A stretch of DNA of 64,000 nucleotides from the NCBI RefSeq assembly GCF_001314875.1, contig NZ_LJZS01000021.1, positions 1-64,000 on the forward strand, read 5' to 3'. The notes beneath the pieces were generated by a model that ran no database searches, was not told the origin of the DNA, and saw only the letters and a list, made by a program, of their open reading frames with translations. The DNA comes from Halomonas sp. HL-48 (GTDB taxonomy: Bacteria; Pseudomonadota; Gammaproteobacteria; Pseudomonadales; Halomonadaceae). Within the stretch, counting starts at the first letter, position 1. Every line of letters starts with the position of its first letter. Below are positions 16,405 through 26,341 of the stretch, piece after piece. The translations under genes were made by a program, and so were the position numbers.

Positions 16405-19400
16405 ATGGTGGACTACTTTTTACGCCACCGGGCGGCCAGCTATTTAATGACCGTCGTCCTGCTGGCCGGCGGCGCGCTGGCGTTTCTGGGCATGGGGCAG
16501 CTGGAGTTTCCCGAGTTCACCATCCGCAACGCCCTGATCACCACGCAATACCCCGGCGCGACGCCGGAGGAAGTCGAGCAGGAGGTCACTTCGACCCTGG
16601 AAGAGTCTATCCAGGAAATGTCGTCGATCAAGCGCGTAAGCTCAGTGAGCTCCGATGGCCTCTCGCAGATTACCGTCGAGCTTGAAAGTACGGTGCAAAA
16701 CGAAGAGCTCGAGCAGCTATGGGATTCGCTGCGCCGCAAGGTCGAAGATGCCCAGGCAGCGCTTCCTCCGGGGGCCAGCCAGTCGCGCATTAATGACGAT
16801 TTCGGCGACGTGTTTGGTTTCATGGTCAACCTGACCGGCGAGGGCTACGCCATGCCCGACCTGGCCGACCATGCCGATTTCCTCAAGCGTGAGCTGGCGC
16901 TGGTCGAAGGCGTCGAGAAGGTGTCGCTGGGCGGCGAGCATGAAGAGCGCATTTATATCGAAGTCGACCGCGAGCGGTTGCGCGCGTTGAATATTCCGCT
17001 CACCCGTCTGCAGCAACTGCTGGATACCCAGAACGCCGTGGCCGACTCGGGCCATCTTAAGCAGGATGGCCGCCGCTTTCGCATTACGCCCACCGGCAGC
17101 GCGGCGAATATCGACGACCTGCGCGCGCTGATCGTCAGCGAAGGCGATGGCGAGCTGGTGAGGCTCAGCGATATCGCTGACGTATCGCGAGAGCTGGCGG
17201 AGCAGCCCCAGCAGCTGTACCGCGACATGGGCCGGCCGGCGATTTCATTGGGCGTTTCCTTTGAGAGCGGCGTGAACGTGGTAGAGGTCGGCGAACGGCT
17301 GCAGCAGCGTCTGGATGAGCTTCAAGAGCGCACGCCGTTGGGCATGGAGCTCAACGTGGTCTACGACCAGCCCCAGGTGGTCGATGAGGCGGTATCGGGC
17401 TTCCTGGTGAGTCTGATACAGGCAGTGGCGATTGTGATCGTAGTGCTGATGCTGTTTATGGGCTGGCGCAGCGGCCTGTTGATGGGCTTTATTCTGCTGA
17501 TCACTATTATCGGCACTTTCATGATGATGCGTATCCACGGCCTGCAACTGGAAAAAATCTCGCTGGGGGCGCTGATTATCGCCCTTGGGATGCTGGTGGA
17601 TAACGCCATTGTGGTGACCGAGGGCATGCTGGTGGGCTTGAAACGCGGCCATACGATCCGTGATTCGGCCCACCAGGTGATCCGCCAGAACGCTTGGCCG
17701 TTGCTGGCGGCGACGCTGATCGCGATTGCCGCCTTTGCGCCAATAGGTCTGTCGCCGGATACCACCGGGGAGTTTATCGGCTCGCTGTTTTTCGTGCTGC
17801 TCTACTCGCTGCTGCTGAGCTGGATCACTGCGCTTACGCTCACGCCTTTCTACTTCAAATTATTTTTCCGTAACGTTGCGCTGGGCGATGGTCAGGAAGA
17901 CCCCTACAAGGGGTTGATTTACCGGCTTTTCAGTCGCGTCATTATCACGGGCATTCGCTTTCGCTGGGTCACCATTATCCTGGTCGTCGGCCTCTTGATC
18001 GGCGCGGGTCTCGGTTTTGGCTCGGTTAAAAACGCGTTTTTCCCCGCGTCGAACACGCCGATCTTTTTTGTCGATTACCGTACGCCGGAAGGCACGGATA
18101 TCCTTGAAACCCAGCGCCGTGTCAGCGAGTTGGAAGACGCCGTCATGGATATGGACGGCATCCGCCATCTGACCACCACCGTGGGCGGCGGGGCGCAGCG
18201 CTTTACCCTCACCTACTCGCCGGAAGACCGCTACTCGAGCTACGCGCAGTTGATCGTCGAAACCGACGATAAAGCCACCCAGCGCGAACGTATGGCTGAA
18301 GTGGAGAAGGTGCTGAAGCGTGAGCATGGCGATATCGACTATAAAATCGCCCCGCTGGAAGTCGGGCCCGCGCCGAAAGCCAAGCTGGAAGCGCGCTTCT
18401 ATGGCAGCGACCCTGAGGTGCTGCGCCAGCTTGGCGATCGGGCTGACGCCATCTTCCGCGATACGCCGAACATGACCAGCGTTCGCACCAGTTGGCGCAA
18501 CCGGGTGCAGTCGATTGAACCGGTGTTTCTGGAAGACACCGCCCGGCGTTTGGGGGTTACCCGCGAGGACTTGGCGGATACGCTCGCCTTGAGTACCAGC
18601 GGTAGCCAAGTGGGTGTTTACCGCGACGGTAGCGATCTGATTCCCATGGTGGCGCGGGCGATTCCCAGTCAGCGCCACGACATAGATAACCTCGGCTCGC
18701 TTAATGTATGGAGCGAGGAGCGAGGGCGCTATATCAGCGCCGATCAGGTGATGGGTGAGGTATCGACCCAGGTAACCGATCCGCTGGTAATGCGCCGTAA
18801 CCGCGAACGCATGCTGGCGGTGTATGGCGAGCCGGACCCGCTAAGCGGCGTCACGGCGGCCAGCGTGCTGGCCGAGGTCCGCCCCGAGGTGGAAGACTTG
18901 GAACTGCCGCCTGGCTATCGACTGGAGTGGGGTGGCGAGTACGAGACCGCAGGCGAAGCCCAGAGCGGGCTATTCTCCTCGCTGCCGCTGGGGCTTGCGA
19001 TGATGTTTATCATTACCGTGGTGCTGTTCAACAATTTCCGCCAGCCGCTGGCCATTTGGTCGCTGGTGCCGCTGACCATCATCGGTGTGGTGGGGGCGCT
19101 GCTGCTCACCGGCTTGCCGTTCTCGTTCATGGCGCTGCTGGGTACGCTGAGTCTGATCGGCATGGTGATCAAGAACGCCATCGTGCTGGTAGAGGAAATC
19201 AACGTGCAGCTGCCGCTGCATCAGGACCGTTACCACGCCGTGGTACGCGCCGCCATCAGTCGTGTCAGGCCTGTCGCCATGGCCGCGCTGACCACCATGC
19301 TGGGCATGATCCCGCTGATCAGCGATGCCTTCTTCGCCAGCATGGCGGTCGCGCTGATCGGTGGCCTTGGCGTTGCTACGCTATTGACCCTGGTGGTGCT

Positions 19401-19452
19401 GCCGGTGGTCTACTGCGTGCTTTACCGGATCAAGATTCATGCGGATTCATAA
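16405..19452 (+). CDS. RND family efflux transporter permease
   Basis: 1015 aa; TTQYPGATPEEVEQEVTSTLEE, IALGMLVDNAIVVTEGM, SLIGMVIKNAIVLVEEIN. Confidence 0.93.
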   Translation: MVDYFLRHRAASYLMTVVLLAGGALAFLGMGQLEFPEFTIRNALITTQYPGATPEEVEQEVTSTLEESIQEMSSIKRVSSVSSDGLSQITVELESTVQNEELEQLWDSLRRKVEDAQAALPPGASQSRINDDFGDVFGFMVNLTGEGYAMPDLADHADFLKRELALVEGVEKVSLGGEHEERIYIEVDRERLRALNIPLTRLQQLLDTQNAVADSGHLKQDGRRFRITPTGSAANIDDLRALIVSEGDGELVRLSDIADVSRELAEQPQQLYRDMGRPAISLGVSFESGVNVVEVGERLQQRLDELQERTPLGMELNVVYDQPQVVDEAVSGFLVSLIQAVAIVIVVLMLFMGWRSGLLMGFILLITIIGTFMMMRIHGLQLEKISLGALIIALGMLVDNAIVVTEGMLVGLKRGHTIRDSAHQVIRQNAWPLLAATLIAIAAFAPIGLSPDTTGEFIGSLFFVLLYSLLLSWITALTLTPFYFKLFFRNVALGDGQEDPYKGLIYRLFSRVIITGIRFRWVTIILVVGLLIGAGLGFGSVKNAFFPASNTPIFFVDYRTPEGTDILETQRRVSELEDAVMDMDGIRHLTTTVGGGAQRFTLTYSPEDRYSSYAQLIVETDDKATQRERMAEVEKVLKREHGDIDYKIAPLEVGPAPKAKLEARFYGSDPEVLRQLGDRADAIFRDTPNMTSVRTSWRNRVQSIEPVFLEDTARRLGVTREDLADTLALSTSGSQVGVYRDGSDLIPMVARAIPSQRHDIDNLGSLNVWSEERGRYISADQVMGEVSTQVTDPLVMRRNRERMLAVYGEPDPLSGVTAASVLAEVRPEVEDLELPPGYRLEWGGEYETAGEAQSGLFSSLPLGLAMMFIITVVLFNNFRQPLAIWSLVPLTIIGVVGALLLTGLPFSFMALLGTLSLIGMVIKNAIVLVEEINVQLPLHQDRYHAVVRAAISRVRPVAMAALTTMLGMIPLISDAFFASMAVALIGGLGVATLLTLVVLPVVYCVLYRIKIHADS

Positions 19453-19470
19453 CTCTAGATGCCAGGTTCA

Positions 19471-19507
19471 TCACATCTCTTTAACTAACGCAGCCAAAGA
19501 GATGTGA
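19471..19507 (+). repeat. Long perfect hairpin downstream of the RND permease
   Basis: TCACATCTCTTT - aactaacgcagcc - AAAGAGATGTGA, 12-bp perfect arms, 13-nt loop, no T-tract. Confidence 0.6.
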
Positions 19508-19611
19508 CTCATCCGCATAGCCTCACTCTCACTCCTTTGCTGTATCTCCATCACCATTTCTTGCACCTAGGTGTCGGGTCCCGAGTGATTAATTTGTTTT
19601 AGCGCTAAGTG

Positions 19612-19929
19612 CTAAGCAAGTAGATATAAAAGCACCAACGTTCCAACCTCCGCGGCCCCTATCGCGTCTAGCGTCTCTATTAGCTCACTGGGAAAAAAAA
19701 CTGGTGGGCTTTCAGAGTAAAAGAACCTAAGTAGCTGGCCTATGCTGCTTGTTATCACGCTCAGTATGACAATAATCATTTCTATCGAGTTTATTTCAAA
19801 GAGTCCAAGTAGCACTGTTAACAAAAAGACCAAGACAAACATGACGTTTAAGGTAAGGTATTTATTATTAATGCCGTCATCCAGACCTTTATGAGCCGGA
19901 TAGGATTTCGGTAAGTGAGATAAAACCAT
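19612..19929 (-). CDS. Hypothetical membrane protein (~105 aa)
   Basis: ORF track; hydrophobic segments LNVMFVLVFLLTVLLGLF and IEMIIVILSVITSSIGQLL. Confidence 0.5.
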   Translation of the reverse strand: MVLSHLPKSYPAHKGLDDGINNKYLTLNVMFVLVFLLTVLLGLFEINSIEMIIVILSVITSSIGQLLRFFYSESPPVFFPSELIETLDAIGAAEVGTLVLLYLLA

Positions 19930-19978
19930 GCAGCCACCACTCAGGTTGTCATAATATGAATATCATGCCATCTGAGAC

Positions 19979-21667
19979 TTAACGATTACTTAAGCGTTGA
20001 CGACTGGGAGGGAAACGGCACAGTTGGCTTTTATCTTGTTGTTTTTGGTAAACATCCGTTGCGACGCCCAGCAATCCCAACACGCTATGAAATAAATTAT
20101 CGTGTGAGGCGGCTTGGTTGGCGATGTCGCGTAAGCAGTCTGTATTGAGCCCTTGCTGCTGTGAAAATGAGTTGGAAAGCCACCAGACCATAGGCACATG
20201 GGTCTGTTCATCGGGAGCAATGGCATAGGGAATGCCGTGCAAATATAGCCCTTTTTCACCCAGTGATTCACCATGATCAGAGAGGTAGATCATCGCAGTT
20301 GCGTAGTCATCCTGACGCTTTAACGTCTCAATCACCTGGTCCAACACGGTGTCGGTATAGAGAATGGCATTGTCGTAGCTGTTGGTAATGGCGTCCCTTG
20401 AGCACTTGGCTAAATCAGCGGTGGTACAAACGGGAGTAAACCGTTCGTAGGCATCAGGATAGCGTTGGTAATAGCTTGGCCCATGGTTGCCTAGCTGATG
20501 CAGCACGACCACCTGATCAGCCGAGGCACTGCTAATTTGCGTGGCTAGAGCTTGAACCAATGCTTCATCCAGACACCGTCCTTCTTGGCATAAAGGCGCA
20601 TAGTCCTCTGGCGAGAGCGTTTTTGTATTCACGCCCTCGCAGACGCCTTTACAGCCTGACTGGTTATCAAGCCAGGTTACCTCTAACCCGGCGTGGGCTA
20701 CTACGTCCAGTAAGGATTCATGTTGCTGAGCATAGGATTTAGCGTAATTGGCACGCCCCGGTAATGAAAACATGCAGGGTAATGAGACTGCCGTGCTTGT
20801 ACCGCATGAGGAAACGTCTGAAAAATTGATAACGTCAGGCTGCTGGGCAAGTTTGGGTGTGGTTTGGCGCTCATAATCATTTAGCCCCCAATTCGCCGCT
20901 CGTACTGTTTCGCCCACGACGATGACGAGCAGGGTGGGTTTGTCACCGACGTGCGAACTGATACGGGCGTCCTCTCCCACTGGGGATCGCACCGTGTTCG
21001 CAGTAGCGTGTTGACTGGAAAGCGCTTGCACCATCGATACAATATAATTCCCTGGAGTCACCAAGTAGCGAAGCTCTTTGTTGTTGCGCATGAGTGACGA
21101 TACTTCTTGATAAGATAAAAAGATCGCTAACAGCAATATCGCTGTACTGGCGAAGCAATAAGCTAAACGGCGCAAAACAGCCTTCTTCCAGGTTGAAGGA
21201 ACGATGTTAACTCGCCAAATCATGACGGTAGGCAAGCCAAAAAAGAAGGCTAAATGAATCAATAAACCAGCGGTGAGAAGTTCCTGTGCTTCGTTAGTAT
21301 CCGTTTGAAGCACATTATCTAACATGGAGGTGTCAAAATAGGTGCCGTAGTAGCTGGTAAAGTAACTGACGAAGGCGGTAATCAGAAATAGTAAGGTTAA
21401 GAGAGGTTTTGCCAGTTTTCGAGAAGCTAGGCTAACGAAGACCAGAAAGTTAAGACAGGTCATTACTAAAAACATATTGGCAAAGGTCAGCCACGTCTGG
21501 ACGGCAAGAAGGTCATAGCCAGCAAGGACTTGTTGCCAAAAAGGTACATTGTAAAAAACACTGAATATGACAACGACCCATAAAACAAGCTGCTCCGTGC
21601 TTAATGTAGGGCGATAATGCCAAGCGGTGTCGACAATTTTTGAAGGCAATGATAGCAACGGGGGCAT
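19979..21667 (-). CDS. eptA: Phosphoethanolamine--lipid A transferase (EptA/MCR family)
   Basis: PTLLVIVVGETVRAANWGLNDYERQTTPKL, SCGTSTAVSLPCMFS (catalytic Thr), VVLHQLGNHGPSYYQRYP, YLSDHGESLGEKGLYLHG. Confidence 0.9.
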   Translation of the reverse strand: MPPLLSLPSKIVDTAWHYRPTLSTEQLVLWVVVIFSVFYNVPFWQQVLAGYDLLAVQTWLTFANMFLVMTCLNFLVFVSLASRKLAKPLLTLLFLITAFVSYFTSYYGTYFDTSMLDNVLQTDTNEAQELLTAGLLIHLAFFFGLPTVMIWRVNIVPSTWKKAVLRRLAYCFASTAILLLAIFLSYQEVSSLMRNNKELRYLVTPGNYIVSMVQALSSQHATANTVRSPVGEDARISSHVGDKPTLLVIVVGETVRAANWGLNDYERQTTPKLAQQPDVINFSDVSSCGTSTAVSLPCMFSLPGRANYAKSYAQQHESLLDVVAHAGLEVTWLDNQSGCKGVCEGVNTKTLSPEDYAPLCQEGRCLDEALVQALATQISSASADQVVVLHQLGNHGPSYYQRYPDAYERFTPVCTTADLAKCSRDAITNSYDNAILYTDTVLDQVIETLKRQDDYATAMIYLSDHGESLGEKGLYLHGIPYAIAPDEQTHVPMVWWLSNSFSQQQGLNTDCLRDIANQAASHDNLFHSVLGLLGVATDVYQKQQDKSQLCRFPPSRQRLSNR

Positions 21668-21691
21668 CGAAAGGCTCTCTGTATGAAAAGA

Positions 21692-22384
21692 TTAATGAAC
21701 GCTGGGGGGTAATAAAACTCTTGAAAGAACAAAGCTTACGGTCCAGCAAATCATGGCCGTCCAGAGGTCATGGGACAGAAAGTGCGCCCCGCGCAACTGT
21801 TGTGTGATCCCAAACGTAAGGCCAAGCCCTAACCCCAGCGCAAGCCCTGCCCATCGCCAATGGGCCCGTATAGCGGCAAAAAAGAAGTAGAGGGCTATCC
21901 ACGTATAGCCTGCGCTGGCATGCCCGGCGGGAAAGCAGGCGGACGCTGGCATTGAGGAAGGCCGTATGTTGAGCAAGCCAATAAATTCTCGTGCCCCACC
22001 ATAGCGAACTAAGTCCCAAGGGCATTCCATGCTCACCAAATGTTTAATCGTTGCTACCAATAGCGCCGAAAGAAGCGTAGCGGAAAAAAGATATAACAGC
22101 GGAGTGCGGTACGCTTTGAGACGAGTAACGATGGTGCTTAGTATTAAAAGGAAAAGCGTGGCTAAACCCATCACCAAGCTTAGCCATTTACCACCTTTGT
22201 GAAAAACATCTTGGGTAATAAAGGTATCTTTCAATTCCCAAGCATTACCCTGAAGGCGATATATAAAATCGGCTAGCGTAAAATCTATGCTTAAACTACT
22301 GAAAACCGACATGGCAATAAGAAATAAAAGCCAAGCGGATGCCAAGGGTTTGACAACATTTAGTTGAGCAGCACGCATAGCCAC
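21692..22384 (-). CDS. PAP2 family phosphatase
   Basis: PSSMPASACFPAGHASAGY and HFLSHDLWTA resemble PAP2 motifs; several TM segments. Confidence 0.83.
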   Translation of the reverse strand: MAMRAAQLNVVKPLASAWLLFLIAMSVFSSLSIDFTLADFIYRLQGNAWELKDTFITQDVFHKGGKWLSLVMGLATLFLLILSTIVTRLKAYRTPLLYLFSATLLSALLVATIKHLVSMECPWDLVRYGGAREFIGLLNIRPSSMPASACFPAGHASAGYTWIALYFFFAAIRAHWRWAGLALGLGLGLTFGITQQLRGAHFLSHDLWTAMICWTVSFVLSRVLLPPSVH

Positions 22385-22737
22385 ACACCCATCACCATAA
22401 AAATGGTCATCATGACGGCGGCCGCTCCCATGTCTTTAGCACGACCGCTAAGTGCGTTATGCTCTAGTCCGATACGGTCAATGGTGCTTTCGATGGCGGA
22501 ATTAATAAGTTCTACGATCAACACAAGGGTGAGGGAAGAAAACAGCAACGATTTTTCAACAGAAGTGGCATTAACAAAAAATACAAAAGGATAGAGGATG
22601 AGGCATAGCATCGCCTCTTGCCTAAAAGCAGATTCATTTATCCAGCAAGCTTTTAAACCCGATACCGCATTGATAGAAGCGCGGAAGATGCGTTTAACAC
22701 CTGTGCTATTAGGTTTTGATGTAGTTAAAATAGGCAA
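22360..22737 (-). CDS. dgkA: Diacylglycerol kinase
   Basis: GVKRIFRASINAVSGLKACWINESAFRQEAMLC, LIVELINSAIESTIDRIGLEHNALSGRAKDMGAAAVMM. Confidence 0.9.
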   Translation of the reverse strand: MPILTTSKPNSTGVKRIFRASINAVSGLKACWINESAFRQEAMLCLILYPFVFFVNATSVEKSLLFSSLTLVLIVELINSAIESTIDRIGLEHNALSGRAKDMGAAAVMMTIFMVMGVWLCVLLN

Positions 22738-22811
22738 GACAGTACACTCGATAACGTAATAGTAGAGGCACTATAAAGTGCAAGGCTTAACGAACAGTTA
22801 TGTGCTTTAAT

Positions 22812-24005
22812 TCAGTAGCTAGAATACAACTGGTCAGCACTAGGTGGTGGTGTTACCCACTGTGTGGGTTGGTTTGTTAACGAGGCCGATTGAACGGGAG
22901 CCGTTGCGTTTTGTCCTCCAAGAGTAGCGCGTATGGCGTCTATTACCGTGCTGATCTCTGGGCGCCACAGAACGGTGTCATAGGGTTCTCGTGGTACGAA
23001 GGCGAGTGATTTTTTCTGGCGCACCAGGGAAATGGTGGCGACATCAAGAGCTGCCGCTAAGTGCATCGGCCCTGAGTCTGGCGTCACGAGTAGTCGCGCA
23101 CGCTCTAAAACGGCGGCAAAGTGTCGGATAGCAAGCGGAGGACATAAGCTGCCATACAGCGATGACATCAAACGCTGTTCAATAGGTGCTAAAAGCCTAA
23201 ACTCTTCAGGCCCAAGGAAAACGACATAGCGTATTTTGTGGGCTTCCATGGCATCGATGAGCATTAGCCAGAATGCCAACGGCCACCGTTTGTTTTGATG
23301 CCCGCCTACGAATATCGCAATAAAGTCAGTTTCTGACGGGTGATCACTATGAAGACTGACGAGCTGTTCTACCTTTGCCATTGCTTGATAGCGTTCCTGC
23401 TCTGTTAGCTGGAGCAATGGCCGATTACGGCATGCAACGTCGAGCGGACGTGTCAAATTAACGATGGCATCGTAGGCATGTGATGACTTGCCATCCGCCT
23501 CAATGCTATACCAGCGCTGGGGACCTTTACGTGACCCCATGCTGTACCGTGCCCCTATTAACCGGGTCACGATAAAGCCGCTCGTTGATCCCCCGCTCAC
23601 TTGTACCGCTAAGTCATAGCGTTGTGCTCGTAAGCGTCGTAATAGTGTCACACACTGCCAAGGACGAAGGATCGCGGTTCTCGACAGTAAATGAAAATGG
23701 TCAACAGGTCGTTGCTGCAACAGTGGCAACGTTTTATCCGTCGCTAAATAATCTATGCGCGCGGAAGGAAAACGTTCACGCAAAGCATCGATGACAGGGG
23801 TGCTGATGAGTGCATTGCCCAGACGAAAATTGGGGCGAATAATTAAAATTTTTTCTATACCCACAAGGCTGTCGATGGTTTCTGGCGCCGGTGCTTTGAG
23901 GATATACCGTATGCCTCCCAGCAAATATCGCTTCATTCTTTTTTCTAAACCACGAGCCATTATTTTTAAATAATAGTTTGTTCTAATAAGGGTTAGTAAG
24001 TGCAT
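22812..24005 (-). CDS. Glycosyltransferase family 9 (heptosyltransferase-like)
   Basis: ILIIRPNFRLGNALISTPVIDALRERFPSARIDYLAT; LVTPDSGPMHLAAALDVATISLV. Confidence 0.82.
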   Translation of the reverse strand: MHLLTLIRTNYYLKIMARGLEKRMKRYLLGGIRYILKAPAPETIDSLVGIEKILIIRPNFRLGNALISTPVIDALRERFPSARIDYLATDKTLPLLQQRPVDHFHLLSRTAILRPWQCVTLLRRLRAQRYDLAVQVSGGSTSGFIVTRLIGARYSMGSRKGPQRWYSIEADGKSSHAYDAIVNLTRPLDVACRNRPLLQLTEQERYQAMAKVEQLVSLHSDHPSETDFIAIFVGGHQNKRWPLAFWLMLIDAMEAHKIRYVVFLGPEEFRLLAPIEQRLMSSLYGSLCPPLAIRHFAAVLERARLLVTPDSGPMHLAAALDVATISLVRQKKSLAFVPREPYDTVLWRPEISTVIDAIRATLGGQNATAPVQSASLTNQPTQWVTPPPSADQLYSSY

Positions 24006-24136
24006 GCTCTGGCGCTCTGTTCAGTGATTAGAAAACGATCCACCAACTGCAGTGATTAGGGCGATTCAAAATCAACACAGGTGATAGCGCTGCGTTGGCT
24101 TTTCCCATGGCGGTAGGGACAGCTTGAGCCTCATAA

Positions 24137-24153
24137 CTTAAAGAAGAGTTAAA
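24137..24153 (+). promoter_or_regulatory. PmrA-box-like repeat (imperfect)
   Basis: CTTAAA-GAAGA-GTTAAA, 11-bp period. Confidence 0.4.
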
Positions 24154-24225
24154 CTGCGCAAGAGGTTTGCAAAATAGGGTGGTTGGATTCAGATGCGTAT
24201 GCCTTGTGTGGTATACGTTGCCGTA

Positions 24226-24242
24226 TTTAAGAAAAGCTTAAG
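24226..24242 (+). promoter_or_regulatory. PmrA-box-like direct repeat upstream of the response regulator
   Basis: TTTAAG-AAAAG-CTTAAG fits YTTAAK-N5-YTTAAK exactly; about 43 bp upstream of the ATG at 24285. Confidence 0.65.
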
Positions 24243-24284
24243 TTTTGGTAGCCAAGATAGCGGTTTGTCGATTGAGGAAGCAGC

Positions 24285-24947
24285 ATGCGTGCACTGCTAA
24301 TAGAAGATGACCCCTTGCTGGGGGATGGCATTAAGACGGCACTGGAACGCGAAGGGTACACGGTCGATTGGTTTATGCTTGGCCGCGAGGCAATCAGCGC
24401 TATCAGCGGCGAGACCTTCAGTGTGATTATTTTGGATCTTGGTCTGCCCGATATGGACGGTATGCAGGTACTGCATTTACTCCGTCAGCAATCCACGCTG
24501 CCTATTCTGATTTTGACGGCCCGCGATGCGATGGAAGACCGTATTGGCGGCTTAGATGCGGGGGCGGATGACTATGTGCTCAAGCCTTTCAATTTGCAGG
24601 AGTTACTTGCCCGTTTGCGTGTCGTCATGCGCCGTGCTGAGGGGCGTGCTTCGCAAATATTGACGCTGGGGGCGCTGAGTATTGATGAAGCTCGTCATGC
24701 GGTGAGTTGGCGGGGTAAAGACGTAAAGTTGGGCCGACGTGAGTATGCCTTATTGTTAGAGTTAGCAAGGCACCCGGACAGGGTGCTCTCTCGTCCTCGT
24801 TTAGAAAACTTGCTTTACGGTTGGGGCGACGAGGTAGAGTCCAACGCGGTGGAAGTTCACATTCATCATCTGCGTAAAAAGCTTGAAAAGCATCTGATTA
24901 TTAACGTGCGCGGGATTGGCTACCGGCTGGATAGCCAAGCACAATGA
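24285..24947 (+). CDS. OmpR-family response regulator (PmrA/QseB-like)
   Basis: MRALLIEDDPLLGDGIKTALEREGYTVDWF, ILDLGLPDMDG, ILTARD, winged-helix C-terminus ending VRGIGYRLD. Confidence 0.9.
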   Translation: MRALLIEDDPLLGDGIKTALEREGYTVDWFMLGREAISAISGETFSVIILDLGLPDMDGMQVLHLLRQQSTLPILILTARDAMEDRIGGLDAGADDYVLKPFNLQELLARLRVVMRRAEGRASQILTLGALSIDEARHAVSWRGKDVKLGRREYALLLELARHPDRVLSRPRLENLLYGWGDEVESNAVEVHIHHLRKKLEKHLIINVRGIGYRLDSQAQ

Positions 24948-26341
24948 GATCGATACGGCGCTATCTACTCCGCACGCTGGCCATTACCATGACTGTCGCT
25001 GGGGGCGTTGCGGTTACCGCGGCTTACTTAATTACCGATCACGAGCTAGAAGAAATTCTCGATACACAGCTCAGTCTGCATAGCCGGATTGTGGCTGGCC
25101 AACTCGATCCCGATGCCACCCAAGACGACTATGCTCGTCTCGCTACACGGATGAGCCTTCCAGAACACCCTGCCCGACAATATAGCGAAGGCGATGCGAT
25201 AATCACTGCCGACAATATTACCCCCAAGCTCTATCACGAAGAAGAACTGAAATTAGTGCTGGGCTTTTGGGACGCACAAGGATCGCCGAAACTACTGGGA
25301 GGCAGGTGGAATGATGCCGGGCCATTTCCCTCGCCGCATGAAGAAGGTTTCCGCTGGGAAAACTACGATGGACATCGCTGGCGAGTGTTCAGCATGTTCG
25401 ATGTTGCCAGCGATACCTGGATCAGCATGGGGTTGCGGAGTTCGTTTCATAATGAAGTGGTGGAGCGCATCACCTGGAACAATTTATTGCCGATGCTCTT
25501 TTTGCTGCCACTCATCCTTTGGCTGATGAGTCGTATTATCCGGCGGGGTGTTGCGCCCATCCAAGCCCTTTCCAGTCAGGTACAAAACCGCTCTGCCCAT
25601 GACTTGCGTAAAATCGATAACCCGGTTCCTCATGAGCTTAATGGATTACGCCAATCGCTGAACGACTTTATCGCCCGATTGAAAGAAACGTTAGAGCGTG
25701 AAAGGCGCTTCACCGCAGATGCGGCCCATGAATTACGCACTCCCTTGGCAGCACTGAGAATCCACTTAGATAATGCGCAGGCAGGGGGAGAGCAATCATT
25801 ACAAAAGGCTTATGTCGGAGTTGAGCGGCTTCAGCGGGTGGTAGAACAACTGCTTATTTTGGCTCGATTGGATCAAGTTGCCACAACCTCACCGGCCACT
25901 ATCGACCTCTATCCGATTATTGCTGAATTGGTAGCCGAGCTGTGGCCACTCGCTGAAGCACGATATCAGCACTTAAAGCTAACCGGCTTAACCCGGTTAG
26001 AGGTTCGCGCCGACGAAGTCGAGGTAGGGATTCTTTTTCGTAACCTACTGGATAACGCCTTGCGATATACGCCTGAAGGCGGTCAAGTGGAGGTAGAATT
26101 AGCGCTTTTGGAAGGATTGCCTCAACTCACGGTGAGAGACACTGGCCCCGGACTCCCCGAGTCACTTTTGGATAAAGTCACTGAGCGCTTTAGGCGCGCT
26201 TCTGGTCAGGGCACCACCGGCAGCGGATTGGGTTTATCGATTGTCTCTGAGTTAGTTCAACGCCAACAAGCAATTCTTACCCTCACCAACCGTGAGCCTA
26301 GTGGGCTTGAGGTAAGCGTGAGGTGGGAACTTCCTACGTGA
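24944..26341 (+). CDS. Sensor histidine kinase (PmrB/QseC-like)
   Basis: RRFTADAAHELRTPLAALRIHLDNA, NLLDNALRYTPEGG, DTGPGLPE, GSGLGLSIV; ATGA overlap with the response regulator. Confidence 0.92.
   Translation: MRSIRRYLLRTLAITMTVAGGVAVTAAYLITDHELEEILDTQLSLHSRIVAGQLDPDATQDDYARLATRMSLPEHPARQYSEGDAIITADNITPKLYHEEELKLVLGFWDAQGSPKLLGGRWNDAGPFPSPHEEGFRWENYDGHRWRVFSMFDVASDTWISMGLRSSFHNEVVERITWNNLLPMLFLLPLILWLMSRIIRRGVAPIQALSSQVQNRSAHDLRKIDNPVPHELNGLRQSLNDFIARLKETLERERRFTADAAHELRTPLAALRIHLDNAQAGGEQSLQKAYVGVERLQRVVEQLLILARLDQVATTSPATIDLYPIIAELVAELWPLAEARYQHLKLTGLTRLEVRADEVEVGILFRNLLDNALRYTPEGGQVEVELALLEGLPQLTVRDTGPGLPESLLDKVTERFRRASGQGTTGSGLGLSIVSELVQRQQAILTLTNREPSGLEVSVRWELPT

Noticed and set aside
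22786-22802. PmrA-box-like CTTAAC-GAACA-GTTATG upstream of dgkA
   Set aside because: Period fits but the second half-site is poor and orientation relative to dgkA is unclear; too weak to call.
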